Below, piece by piece: positions 45,767 to 57,969 of a stretch of DNA of 64,000 nt. The stretch lies in contig LSAX01000009.1 of the NCBI GenBank assembly GCA_001557505.1, forward strand, positions 2,294,001 through 2,358,000, given 5' to 3'. The notes beneath the pieces were generated by a model. The model saw only the letters and a program-made list of their open reading frames with translations, was not told the DNA's origin and made no database searches. The DNA comes from Reticulascus tulasneorum (lineage: Eukaryota > Ascomycota > Sordariomycetes > Glomerellales > Reticulascaceae). Position numbers and translations under genes: made by a program. Within the stretch, counting starts at the first letter, position 1, and every line of letters starts with the position of its first letter.

Positions 45767-48543
45767 GGGAGGCAAGTGGCCGTAGGCCGGTGCCGAAGCA
45801 CAGGGGGTTAGGGGGGAGGCTGTTTGCTTGAGGGTGGTTTAGTGGTAACAGTGGTCGTCCCGTCCGAGCCCGAAGTCGATATGTCAGAAACAATTTACTT
45901 GTTCGGATCTGTCGAGTTGTGCTTGCGTGACTAGAACGATGAAGTAAGTATCCAGCAACTTTCCCACTTTTGCTGCTAGCCAGTCACACGAAACGATGAT
46001 TACACCACTGCAAAAGCCTTCTTTTGGCTTTGACGAGCACCAATGGTAAAGTTGGGATAGGATGGGGCGGGGCGCCGAGGCCTTGTGTCCAGTAAATGCG
46101 GCGTAACGTGTCCGGCCGGCTGTTCTTTGGTAGTTTTCGGAAGTCAAAGCTGATTGATGTTGTGATTGTCTCGGGGAGTGACAAAGAAGCGGAGTGCAAG
46201 CCTACCGAGGTCCCTCAACTTTTCGGCCTACGCTCGGTCCAGTGCTACCAAGTCCACTTAACATACATAGTTAACACAATTACTTGCTCCAGAAACCAAC
46301 CACCTGCCGAGTTTTGTGGCAGGCTGTCCACCGTACATTACCTTAGGATTAAGCACCGAGGTAAGTAGATAGGTGCATTAGTTTCAGGCACACGACCTTG
46401 AACGCTGGGGAGAAAGAAAAAAAACCACTAAAGGAATATCGGACAACCAAGCCTCCGGGCCCAGCAATAAAGCCTGAATGCGTGGGCGCCACATGCTCGA
46501 ACGGGTGATAGCACTATTAAATACGTAGGTACTTGCGGTTGGGGGTTGTACTTTGAAAGATGGACTACCTCGTAAGTAATCATGCGTGCCTACGTTTAAA
46601 AAGAGGTAACGCCTAATTAAGGTAGGTGCCTATTGTTTGGCGGGAGTTTACAATTATTCCCTCCATCACCATCACGGTACGGGAACTGGCGAATGAGCCA
46701 CAGTAAATGCACAAATTGTTAAGATAGCATAGGTACTTCGTATGTATGTAGATACGTAAATACTGCCTGGGGTACGGGAAGTTCTCCAGCGGAGAGCTGA
46801 AGTGGGTTTCCGCGTAGTTTGGAAGGGACTGCGCTACTGCCGTAGGTACGTACTCCCCTGAAGACCCCCGTCCAATGATCCCTGGTGACGCATCTTCTTC
46901 CGGAACGCAAGAAGTTTAATGGACGCGTGATAACGCGGGCCGCTTGGCTCTGGGCAGCAGCCCAACAAAAGTCTGGAGACGCGACCTTCGGACGCGTCGC
47001 AATTAATCGTGCATGAACAGGTGCATCCTTGTTTTAATTAGCTGGGGCCCAGGCCAGCTGAGTGGTCGATTATTATGCCAGCCACTTGAGATCTTTGCTC
47101 CCCCTTGCCCTGTATTCTCTCATCCAAGCAAAAGCTCGACCTCCATCCAGCCGCGCATGCTTAAGGGGTAGGTGAGCTAGTTCTCTGAATTGCAATGCAT
47201 AGGTACCCAAAATTAGAAGGAGCCTGGCGAACCCGAGCCATGGGGTAGGAGAGGTACCGTACACATTACCTATACATGCAAGTAAGGGACGTGAACAGCA
47301 CTAATCAATATTAAGGAGCTGTTCGCCCGCCTTTAACTTCTTTCGTGACGTTGTCGGGCCTCCCAAGTTTCCTCATCCTTTGTCCATCAGAGTGTTGTAG
47401 ACAGACAGATGATGATTTCCTCCCTTCAGACGGAAGACGGAGGACTGTCCCACTGAAGAATATTTTGTAGCGGCGCAACCCGCCCGGGAAAAGCCCTATA
47501 CATTACCTACCTATCTTTTCACTCTGTTTGCTGGGGGGTGGGGGTTCCGGGGGAAACGCCACCACCCAGACAACCACCCCCCCCCCAAAAAAAAACAAGG
47601 CTACGGCCATGGTCTTTTGCTATGTACGCTCTTGCTCGCCTTTTCTCGTTCATGTCAATACAAGTGTCCACCAACAAATAAACACGCGAGGCCCCGTGAT
47701 CTTAATGTGCAGGCGACAGCCGCAACCTCCAACGAACGATCCATGGGCGTGCTGGAAATTACTTACATGTATCTCGAAAGGAGTTCGAACAGCCGCCCGC
47801 CACGGAGCCAATGGTCGGCTAGTAGGGTACTCATCGAGGCCAAGTCTCGTCTTTATCCTGGAAAGCCCCCATTGGGGCGTACGACCTGCCTCGGACCAGG
47901 GTCCATATCCTCATATATCGCGTCTCTCATTTCCTTATGAGCCTTGAGTGAGGTCATATCCTGTCCTATCATGCATCTACGAAGTCCGATACTCCGTACA
48001 CATCCTTTTTCCGCGGCTGTTTTCTCTTTCTCTCATCCCCCTCCTCTTCGTCTTCCTCGTCCTTCCTTGTCTTCTCGTCCATTATCTTCAGACCGCTCAC
48101 AGGCTGTACTGCTAGTACCAATCTTCGGAGCTGACACCGGTCTCTCATCTCCTCAGTCCTAGTCCCTCCGTCTCTTCTTCACTTTCGTTCTTACCTTTGG
48201 CTGTTCTTCCTCTAGTCCCATGACCGGCATGAGGACTGTGCTATCATTCCCTAGTGGCCCGCTTTTCAAACACGCGTGACGAAAGGTCGAGACTACGGAC
48301 GGCGTTTGCTGGGAAGCTTTGCAGGCATCACCGCTGCCAGAGCCCAGGACCTAAAAGCACCTTCTCTCGTCGACGTCGCCGCCGTCTTCTCTTTCTCCTC
48401 CCTCATCCTCGCCCTCATTGTGGCTGTCCCCATCCGCTGATCAGCAGAGCCTGACGGGGGGACGCTGGTATGGCCCCGATTTTCACTACTTCATAGTCGT
48501 TCGACTCGGCAACGCATCCGACCTAAGTGCCGCCGGTCCTAGC
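45767..48543. other. gene-poor spacer, RCE1 to Ser-rich protein gene
   Basis: 2.8 kb with no recognisable protein on either strand. It contains many GTAC/TAGGTA words (46340-47290), a run of C and A near 47577-47597, and a strongly C/T-rich plus strand from about 48000, which looks like the leader of the gene at 48544. The left end must contain the RCE1 promoter. Confidence 0.5.
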
Positions 48544-51271
48544 ATGTCCGCACCACCGTCTCGGTCCCAGCGAAGACCTCTGCACGAGCGATCACAGTCC
48601 CAGACGAATACACTGGCCATCCGAGTCGTCCCGTACACCCCGCCGCGACTCGATGGCCTGCAAAGTCATCATGCCGCTCCGTCTCGTCGAGCAGCTGTAG
48701 ATCCTGGTGGCCAATCCGAACAAGACAGCTCTACCGACCAAGCCCGCAAGAATCCTTCTTCCTACCTGGGATATTATGCCAGCAATCCAGGGCTTGCATT
48801 GCAATCTTCCTCCTCCTCCTCCACTCCATTGGTCCTATTCGAGGATGATGGTGTTTCAGGCTCGAAACTGGTATCCGACCCCTCAGAGTCAGGCGGTGGC
48901 CCCGGAACCCCCACTACCCCTGTCGCTTACCCTCCATTCACTCCGACTGCTATTTCCCGCGTTAATGCAACTTCCCAGCCTGCTCATGAGCAGAATGACC
49001 AGTCTGCCACGGCTGTGTCCCAGCGTCCCTTATCTCGCCGTCGTAATTTGGTCGCCGTCCACTCCGACAAGACTTTTTCCCTTCTTCCCCATGCCGACCA
49101 TGGGGGCTTCAGATCCCCGTCCCTGTCCTTCTCGACGTCCAGCTCGCATGAACGGGTATCCTCTGACGCCTTTAGCGACGATCGTCCCAGCTCACCCTTG
49201 ACCACCGCCCCGGAACGAAGCGTCTCCCCTTACACCCCCGGCTCATCATCCACACAATTAGCTGAGGATCATATCGGCTTCTCCTCTTCGCCGTGGAACT
49301 ATCGCATGGTTGGCGGCCTTCGCAAGGTTCCCAAAACTCCCGATTTCAAGCAAAAGAGCACCATCATCCCGACATCTTCGTCTGATCTCCGACTGGCTCC
49401 ATTGCCAGAAGCCCCATCCACTGAGCCCAACTCTCACTCGCTGCTGACCAAGACCTCTTTCCAATCATCACAAACAACTTCAACGACCTCAGAGACAACT
49501 AATTACAAACTCTATGGCTCGAGCTCTCCAGTTGTCCCAGATACGTACAGTCTAGCGCCATCTTCAAGTCATTCCAACTACCACCTTCTCGGCGAATCCT
49601 CCCCAGCGGCATCCGTCGACCAGCACCGTCCTAAGACTGCTGACAGCAACGAGAACTACGTCTTGCATGGTGACCCGTCTCCTGCAGGCTCCTTGGTCAC
49701 GGTCAAACATCGAGTGCGACCGGAGTATTCTCAGGAGAGCCTAGTCGTCCCCCCTCTCAGGCCAGCCAAGAAGAGATCCCACGAGAGAATCGGATACTAC
49801 AAGACTCGGTCGCGAGAATCTCTCCGCGCCGGGTCATTGACCTCAATATCCAGTGTTCTTACCCAAGAAGCTACCCAGGCTCTCTTTGCTACCCCTGCCT
49901 CAATATATCTGCACGGTGCTCCAGTGCCCAACTGGCGACAAGATTCATGGGCTGGATCTTCCAATCTAGTTCCCTCCAAGCCACACATGCTAGCTCATCC
50001 TCATCAATGGAGCTCGCAGCTATCTACTGTCGCTTCAGAAAGCGAGGGGGGGAGCTCGCTAGGGTCCAGGTCCATCTCGCCCTCGTCCGCGCCAGGCAGA
50101 CGTAGTAGCGGCTTTCCGAGCAACCACAGCAGGCAGATGCTGAGCATCTCGTCATCCCTGGCTGGACAGGAAGAACGTTCACATTCGCGTTCTCACTCAT
50201 ATAGCGATTCCCTTGATCGCCCGCAGCCGGCTTACACACGTGCACCAAACCGAGACCCGGCCGCCAGCGCTGTGCGGTTAGTGAGAGATCAGGATGAACA
50301 CGGAGATGGCCTCACCGACCTACATGAACTCCAGCAGCGGCCGTCACGCTCGCGACTATCCAGTTTTTTTTCGGGGGCTTCTTCGGATCGTAACCTGCAT
50401 TCATCTGCGAGCTCTCGCGCAAACAGCTTCGGTTCCTCCTCCCTTCCAGCCTGGGCCAGGTAAGCTTCTGTGAAATTCAGCCTCGACATCTTGAGGCTAT
50501 CTAGGAGCTGACTTACTGACACGTGGAACAGATTTTACTATGGCAGTGGGGAACGAAAGTTTCTCGCAGCATCTTCTGAGTCGATGATATCCGAGTTCAA
50601 CGACAGCCGACCAGCAAGTTCGTTTCGCAGCGGCTCGCCCAGTACTGAGCACTTACCTCTCAGCATTTACAGCCCACGCCGCCGTGTGAGGGAAGTCAAT
50701 GCCAACGTAGCCCGGCCGGCATCCAATACAGGCTCCATGGATATAAACCAGGTGGCACCGCTCCATGGCTTTCATCCGCGATTCGGTTTGCGCAAGCAAA
50801 CGTCAAGCATCTGGTCGCCCCACCTCCGCCACGATCGTCGAGCCAGCCGATATAGCATTTGGGAGCCACCTTCGGTGAATTGGTCCGCTGAGAGTGGATG
50901 GCTTGGCAGGCGGAACATCCAGGTCGTATTGTTCCTTCTTGGGTTTATCTTCCCTTTCGGTAAACTACTCCATCTCTGTGTACGCAAACGACAGCTAATG
51001 TTGATCAGCATGGATGATTGCCGCCTTCCTGCCATTGCCTCCAAACCCACAGCAAGAAATGTCAGAAAGAGATCACAGTACGAGTCTTTTGGACTTTCGC
51101 AGAGATTTGCACAGGAGAATGAGGGTGGTTGATGAAACTAATTACAACAGTGCAAGGTGGTGGAGACAGCTCAACCGCTACATGTCCGTTGTAGGCCTCC
51201 TTGTACTGGGTGCTGTTGTCGCTCTTGTCGTCGTGGGGATACGACAAGGTTGGGGCCAAAACGGTCCTTGA
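48544..51271 (+). CDS. fungal Ser-rich protein with two C-terminal membrane segments
   Basis: Exons 48544-50459, 50532-50959 and 51009-51271 join to 868 aa. Roughly the first 635 residues are Ser/Pro-rich and probably disordered. They include repeated short blocks such as NYKLYGSSSPV, NYHLLGESSPA and NYVLHGDPSPA (about residues 320-380). A conserved-looking RFYYGSGERKFLA begins at residue 639. Two hydrophobic segments follow at about 768-790 and 839-860, so the protein is likely tail-anchored with a short loop (SERDHSTSLLDFRRDLHRRM) between them. Both introns lie in the C-terminal part. I recognise it only as a conserved-looking fungal serine-rich protein; no enzyme or binding domain is visible. 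The start is the first in-frame ATG. Confidence 0.75.
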
Positions 51272-51821
51272 CACGATTCGCACCAGCATACAAGAACTCC
51301 AACCAAATCACTCTGCGCTTTGCATTATTAGCTAACCGCAACAATTTATCACAATAATTTGTAACACCACAACGACGACACGGCCTACTTTTTTTCTCCC
51401 CCTTTCAGGGTCGGCGCTGACGACTAAACGACACCTGTTCATTTGGACGATATAGACACCCGGTGCGGAAGCCCTTTGCTAGATACGCATTGTCTTGCTT
51501 ATCGTGCCTGTTATTCACCGCTCTGGCACTTCGAGAACCTTGAGACGCTAGCGAACTGCGATCTCTTACGATACCCTTACCTTATTTGAATCGGTACTAC
51601 GCGGCGGAGAGCAAGGCGGGACGGCCGGCTATAGAAAATTTAGAACTCAAAGCTAGAGATATAATGACAATGTTAAATTCATTTTAAAAGCAATCTAGTG
51701 AAGAGCCTCTGCAGGTCCGGGTAGGAATCTCATCTACATTTGACAAGAAACACCACGAAAAGGTCCCAACACAAGATAGCGCCAATCCATATCGTAGCCT
51801 CGGGAAAGGGGAGCTTTGTAA
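51272..51821. other. convergent intergenic region
   Basis: 550 bp between two convergent stops. An AT-rich stretch lies around 51640-51700, presumably the 3' untranslated region. No further feature was recognised. Confidence 0.6.
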
Positions 51822-53744
51822 TCATGCGCTCTTATCCAGCTTCCCCCTCTGCCTTGCTTCTACTCCTGCCTTGATTTCTTGCATCACTTCGTCGATATCG
51901 CGTTCAGGGTCAGGGGAAACGCCTAGAACTGGCTCTCGGCTTGAAAGGCTATCCTGGCTGAGGGTCCGGGAAAGCTTAACGCCAGCCTTCGCTTGGCGTT
52001 GCTCTAGCCACTTCTTCAGGAACTGTTTGCCGGGCGATGCAAAGAATCCTATGGACAGGGCTGTCCCAACAATAGCATAAAAGTATACACGCGCCCAAAC
52101 TAAGATGGATCCGGAGAAGGTCAAAATAAGAAAGGGGGCGACAGCGAAAGACATCGCCGACTGCGTGGCAACAAAAGAGAAGCAGTCGTAGTAGATTTTG
52201 TAAGTACTCGGCAATCCGCTGATAGGGTCGAAAAAGAAGGGTCGGAGATGGCGACGAAAGTCTAATGTTATATCAGTCAACAAAGGCGCTACAAACCGGA
52301 CGAGGAGGCGTTTGGGGATGCTTACTTTTGGCCACTGTTTGGATGATGCTCGCGAGGATAAAAGTCAGATAGTAACCCGGGTAGAAGCCGTGCCAGAACG
52401 CGCTGGTCACGAAGGTGATCATCGTCGCACGGAATCCAGGTTTCTTTCCCCGCGGTGTCACTCGCAAGTACACGTAGTTTCGGAGCCAGTTATTTGTGTT
52501 CATGTTCCAGTTTCCCAGGTACGCTCGCGGGTTCTGAGCTGTCTCGACACCCCAAGGGTTGATGTTTTGCAGTCTATTCCACGAGACCTTGCCCGTTACT
52601 GGATCAACACCATTGTACCCCAGCCCTGCCAGAACACAGGCACCTTCAGTGAGCGACCAAACACCGTAGTATTTGAGTCTTGCTGTAAGTCCGAACGCAT
52701 GCAAAATCCATACACGGTGAAGGAAACCACGTTCCAGATAAGAAGGGCTAGTGAGTCGCTCCTGGTTGTACCAGCCGGAAAGAACCATAAAGAGGGCAAT
52801 CCACATCAGCCCACTGGCGGCTTTCCAGGCTGCAGGCGTTCCACTTCGAGGTATTTTCCGCTTCTTCCTTACTGGTGGTTTCTTCGAAGGGTCGATTTGA
52901 ACTGGCACGTCGAACATCGTAGTATCAATCCATCTACGATACTCGGCAAAGTCGAAGGCGGGCCCCACGAGGAGAGATGGAAAGAAAAGCACATAGGCGG
53001 CAAAATCGAGCAGGCTAGGAAGGTTTCGCAGCATCCTATCCTTCTGAAAATCCGACAGCTGGTCTTCTGGTAGTTGCCCATCGGCAATGTTCCAACAAAA
53101 GGCGCTCAACTTCATTACAAGGACCATCTGCGCACCAGTGATGTCGACAGTAGATGAACTGCCGGCAAATTGCCGATTGAGTTGGCTGACAGACATGTGA
53201 ACCATGACAAAGACAAACCCAATCCATGGCATGAGCGGACTGCTGCGAAAGTATTTAGCAATGCAGTAGACTCCAGCCGCACTAATGGCCAGAGTCCGAA
53301 GGCCGCCCCATAGATCAAAAAGACCGACAAGATAGAAGATCGATGTGCTGGGTAGCGAGTACGGCTGTCAGTTGATCGGTCTGAAAGACATGTCCTGCGG
53401 CAAATGGCTGGTCTCGTACCAGATGATAAAGATATTTTTCCTATCTGGTCGCGTATCCGGGATTCTCTTGAGTACGCCAGCCAAAGGATACGATATTAGA
53501 AAAGAAAAGACGAGCTTGACTGGAGGCACGATGAGGCATTAAAACGAGTGGCAAAATGGTGAAGGGATTCGGCGACACTTACGCTCGTCAGGGGACGCGC
53601 CAAGCTTTGAAGAAAAGTATTCGAAAGCTGTTAAGGTAGAGAGAGAGGAAGCAGGTTAGCGTGTCATGGAGGAGGAGGGAGTTGTCTAAGCAATCGAGAC
53701 CAAACCGAGGAACTAAACTTACGCCTGTTGATGAGAGGCAACAT
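51822..53744 (-). CDS. ALE1: lysophospholipid acyltransferase Ale1 (MBOAT)
   Basis: A membrane-bound O-acyltransferase of the ER that reacylates lysophospholipids in the Lands cycle. Five exons (53723-53744, 53583-53627, 53420-53519, 52326-53347 and 51822-52261) join to 542 aa. The first exon has only 22 nt and the second 45 nt, so the N-terminus is invisible without splicing; joined they give MLPLINRPFEY and GASPDELKLVF, typical of the family. MBOAT catalytic residues are in WNMNTNNWLRNYVYLR (the Asn motif) and TSAFWHGFYPGYY (the His motif). Multiple hydrophobic helices fill the rest. The tail after about residue 480 is hydrophilic, with a Lys-rich end resembling ER retention tails. Confidence 0.93.
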
Positions 53745-54870
53745 GTTGGGAGCTGGCGTATTGGCTGTAAGAATGATAGAAGTTGTTCGATTAAATGGCG
53801 GTGGACGTGGGAGTTGTGCTTAATCCATCGCCCAGGTCGCGGGGTGGGGATTGGAAGGGTTGCTGTCAAACGTTCAGGTTCATGGGGCCATGCTCAGCAC
53901 GATTATGCTGTCGACCTTGAGGATCTCATTGAATGTTTGGTTCTAGATTTCGCATGGGAAAGTTGATTTGAAGATCAAGGTGTCAAAGTTCAAGAGTTGG
54001 GCGGTCTACCCGTATCTCCGGGGTTTTGCTGCTACCCCCCAGGTAGTGGTCAAGGCATAAACACAACTAAGCTACCCGCCCCTTTAACTGGAACAGCTGC
54101 CACTTTGGGGAACATTTCGGGTGGTGGGGGCATGCATCGCCAGCATGCACAAAGTACGTCATTTGATTGTTCCTAGCTACGCACATGATATAATATTCTG
54201 GTCATGCATACAACCAATGGGGCGAGGCTGCTTTGGGGGCACCGACCTCAAACGGGTCGCCCGTTACCTAGAAAAAGGGCATCATGCTAACCATGTGGTT
54301 TAGGGTCGAGCCAGTTAGAGTCTCTCTATGGATAAGTAACACGTCCTTGCTTCTTTTTAACCCTCAAGAATGCGAGCGACGCTAAATTAGAGCCTCAACA
54401 CCGAGACTTATTCGATCCTTCCTCGGCAACTTCTATTCCAATTGCAAAGTCAGGCGCCGCGACGATCGGCGCTCATCACATGATAAACTCCATATCGCAA
54501 CTTTATATCTATGAGCCAAAACAGGATCCATTTTCCCACTTATATTAGAAATGATGCCGTTTGCGCCGCACAATGACCATGTCTTGTCACCTGCAGTTAC
54601 ACACCAGGCACAACCAACCGTGATGTAATGCCTCGATTCATCCCGCCTGATGCCATACCTATGCCAAGGAATCCGGGTTCTCGAATAAGATTATTATACA
54701 ACAGACTTGTCTATTCCCGCTCAAACAAAATGGGGTTGAACGAAGGAGAAAACCTTACAATCACAGTCAGAGGGCCAATTTGTGATCTGCCAAAACGTCG
54801 CCTGCCATAGCCTCATATGGGGGTCGTTGCTCGCTGACACCCATCTATGAGTCTTCCAAGCACATCGTGA
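53745..54870. other. intergenic region VRG4 to ALE1
   Basis: 1.1 kb between two minus-strand genes; it holds the VRG4 3' end and the ALE1 promoter. The right part is AT-rich. Nothing else was recognised. Confidence 0.55.
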
Positions 54871-56233
54871 CTACGAGTTCGCAGCGTCACGGTTGCTTTG
54901 CGAGCTGGCGCTCATTGTGGGTTGCACGGTGGGAAGCACCATTTTCCCAACCTCGCTTTGGCGGACTCTGGCCCAAGAGTACACAATGCCACTGACAAAT
55001 GCTATGAAGATTGCTGAAACACTGCCCACCGTAACCGGCGCGGAGAAGAAGACGAGCCCGCTAATGGCGATAGGCAGCTTGTTGAGCGCCCCCACCATAG
55101 AGTATGTTGTGGATGAGGTGACTCGAATGCACCAAGCTGAGCAGTACGAGATGAAAATCGCCGCTAGACCTGAGTAAAACATGCCAATGAACAACTTGTT
55201 TCGAGTCTCGGGCGGGAAATTCTTTGCCAAGTTTGCAGAAGACCAATCCTCGACGAGGAGAGAGCAAACGACAAGAACCGGGATGGTCAGGAGGTTGTTG
55301 TAAAACATGGCTAGTCACATTTGTGTCAGCGAGAATTGTCATTGGGGGTGACATCGGCATCACCACTTACTATCCCAATCTTTAAAGTTCATCTTCTTGA
55401 TTACTTTGCGCATGCCCAGAAGGTAAGAGGCAGTGCAGAATACATTCAAGCTCATCCATGCGTATCCAGCATTCAGAGTAGACATTGCGGCTGCAGCTTC
55501 CGCACTTTGACCGCTGGTTCCATGAATGGCACTCTGAATATCGGCCCAAGCGGCAACAATAGAACTGAGCACCATCAACCCGAATGACAAGAGTGCTAAA
55601 GATGTGACATTGCCGCCAAACCACAAAACTTCGCCATAGGCGATGACAATGATGGTGAGGTTTTTGAATATCGTATATACTGGCACTGATAGGAACTGGA
55701 GGGCTTTATTGCCCGTATAAATCATTCCGACGAGAAGAAGGGAGATGGGGAACCCTGAAGCAGATATTAGCCCAGAGCACCATTCAAACGGGGGCTCCTT
55801 CTTCTAGCCCTCAACATACACTTCTTGGCTTTATCTGAATCGAACGGCGCGAGATTCTTGATCAAGCCTAGGTTTTTGCATATCATAATGGCAGCGATGC
55901 AGACTATGGCCTGAAAATGGATATGTGAGTCAAGCACGGTGGGGGTGTGAAATTGGTACCTACTTGTACCGCGAGGTAGAGGAAGTTCACATTCCAAAAG
56001 TCACCAGACACCACAAACTTGTTGACAACTGTCATGCTGATTGAGGCTAAGCAGTAGGCCATGATCGAAAGCCCAGGGCTGTTGTCGATCTTGGAAATAG
56101 CCATTGTGAGTCCATGTTGACGTTGTGCAGCTGATCTTGTCGACAGAAAGGGGTCCTTTTCGGTCCCAAAGTGGTTTCGCAGGTCGGATTCTGGCATCCG
56201 CGTCTCGTAATCCTCCCGCTTCTTGTCCGACAT
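54871..56233 (-). CDS. VRG4: Golgi GDP-mannose transporter
   Basis: A nucleotide-sugar antiporter of the drug/metabolite superfamily that brings GDP-mannose into the Golgi for mannosylation. Exons 55964-56233, 55820-55910, 55371-55754 and 54871-55310 join to 394 aa. About ten membrane segments are present. The two substrate motifs are intact: FYNNLLTIP (restored across the last intron as DWDTMFYNNLL) and [13 protein letters not shown], the GALNK motif that contacts the guanine nucleotide in Vrg4. The cytosolic N-terminal 47 residues are charged. The C-terminal tail is Ser/Asn-rich. It is essential in yeast. Confidence 0.95.
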
Positions 56234-56817
56234 GGTGATGATAAGATAGAGCGTGTGTTTATGACGGGTCTTTTCACGAATCGAAGAGCACCAGTTGGTT
56301 TGGAGACGTCTTAGGGGGTTCGAGGATGTGACGCCGTGGGAAGTTCGGTGCAACCTGTTCGATAGCGTGCTTATCTCCTTTCTGCTGGTCTATCCGCTGA
56401 CATTAGCTCGCCAGTCTGCTATTCTTGTGGCTTCGGGACAAATGGTTCCAAGAGCCACCGTGAATTAAGAAAAAAGAAATTCGAGTCTAAAGCTGGCGGG
56501 ATGCTTCGCGGATGGTACGCGTATGGCCAGATTCGACAAATTTCGTGCCAAATTACCCCCTTCCTAACAATAAGTGGAGACCCACATGCAAGCCCCTTTT
56601 ACCGCAAACACCGTTTACCACTATTCGCTGTCCACACCGGTTGCTTTAATACATAATAATCAGGTGCAAGGACAGCATTTCCATCGAAGCAAATCGCAGT
56701 GAGAAGCATCCGCGAAATCATGTAAAAGAAGAGCGGGGATCATGCTAATTGACGTAGTCTTGAACAATGGTGTTATATTGGTAGCTTTCTACAAACCAAG
56801 GGCCGTAACTCTTCATA
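56234..56817. other. intergenic region SDR gene to VRG4
   Basis: 584 bp between tandem minus-strand genes, covering the SDR 3' region and the VRG4 promoter. No other feature was recognised. Confidence 0.55.
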
Positions 56818-57969
56818 TTACACTGATGTGGTCGTATGGCTATGAGCTTCTTGGCCTGAATCCCCGACCTCCTCATCCCGATCATGCCGTTCGTCCTTCT
56901 CCTCAGTCTCCCCTCCACCATTATCGGCAGACACGGGAAAGTTTAGGTGCTTCCAGTCCTCAAGCTCCTCTGTGACGGAGCGTAGTCTGTCCCGGATGCT
57001 TTCGATAGCGTAGCTTCCCAGAAGGAGTCGCAAAGGAGGATATGAGCAGTGGGCTAGCTGCCAGACCAGCTCCGCACATTTCACTGCGCTAGTAGGTTGT
57101 CGATCCCCAAGCCATCGCATAATGCGCTTTGCGTGGAGAGCTGGCGCAGTAGCCTGTGCGTAAACGTCACTCGGCGTTTTGACGAGAAAATGGCCCCAGG
57201 TTGGCAATGGCTTAGCGAGCGACTCCGGTTCATCTCTCCTGACAAGCCCTGGTTCCACCAAAGTGGCTTTGACATTAAAAGAATCAGTCTCGTAGAGCAT
57301 CGCTTCTATCAATCCTTCGACCGCGTACTTCGTGGCACAGTAAGGGCCGAGTCCTGGGATTCCAAGTGCTCCTGAAGTCGAACTGAAGATCAAGTAGCGG
57401 CCGGCGTTTTGCTGTCGGAAGTATGGGAGACTCGCTTGGATTATATGAAGGGTGCCCATGAAATTGGTCTCAAACTGGTTCCGAATTTCGTGCTCATCCT
57501 GATCCTCGCAAGCACCTATAACTCCATACCCAGAGCAATTAGCCACGACATCGATCCGTGCAAATCGGTCAAGTGTCTGTTGGATGACTCGGGAGACTGA
57601 ATCCCTCGCCCGGACGTCACACAAAGTCTCTAGGCAGTGTTCGTGCTGTGCGGCCAACTCCTCAGGGTTCGTCTCATAGATACGGCCCACGGAGGTGACA
57701 TAATCACCTCTAGATAAAGCGCACTTGACAAGCGACCTCCCCATATGACCAGTGCCACCGAAGACCTAAGAATTATCTAGAATTAGCAATGCCACTCAAA
57801 TAACCCGAATAAGGGCTTGCGAACGAAGTGTACATACAATCCAAACTAGCTGCTTTCTCGGACTGTTAGGTTGTGGTGGGTCACAACTTGGTGGAAGCTG
57901 AAGTTTTGACCTGGGCACTCCATCCAAGCTGCCCTGGTCCGTGTCTTGGTCATTTGTTGCATCCATCAT
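56818..57969 (-). CDS. short-chain dehydrogenase/reductase with N-terminal extension
   Basis: Exons 57838-57969 and 56818-57765 join to 359 aa. The Rossmann glycine motif GGTGHMG lies at the exon-2 start (about residues 47-53), and the intron falls exactly at the preceding beta strand (LVWI|VFGG). The NCSGYG strand, the catalytic Ser in SSTSGALG and the YCATK Tyr/Lys pair are all present, so the enzyme should be active. The order and length fit classical SDRs of the 17beta-hydroxysteroid dehydrogenase-like kind. Two oddities stand out: about 38 Pro/Gln-rich residues before the fold, and a highly charged C-terminal tail (GGGETEEKDERHDRDEE). The substrate is unknown. Two adjacent ATGs (57969 and 57966) could serve as start. 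Confidence 0.85.
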
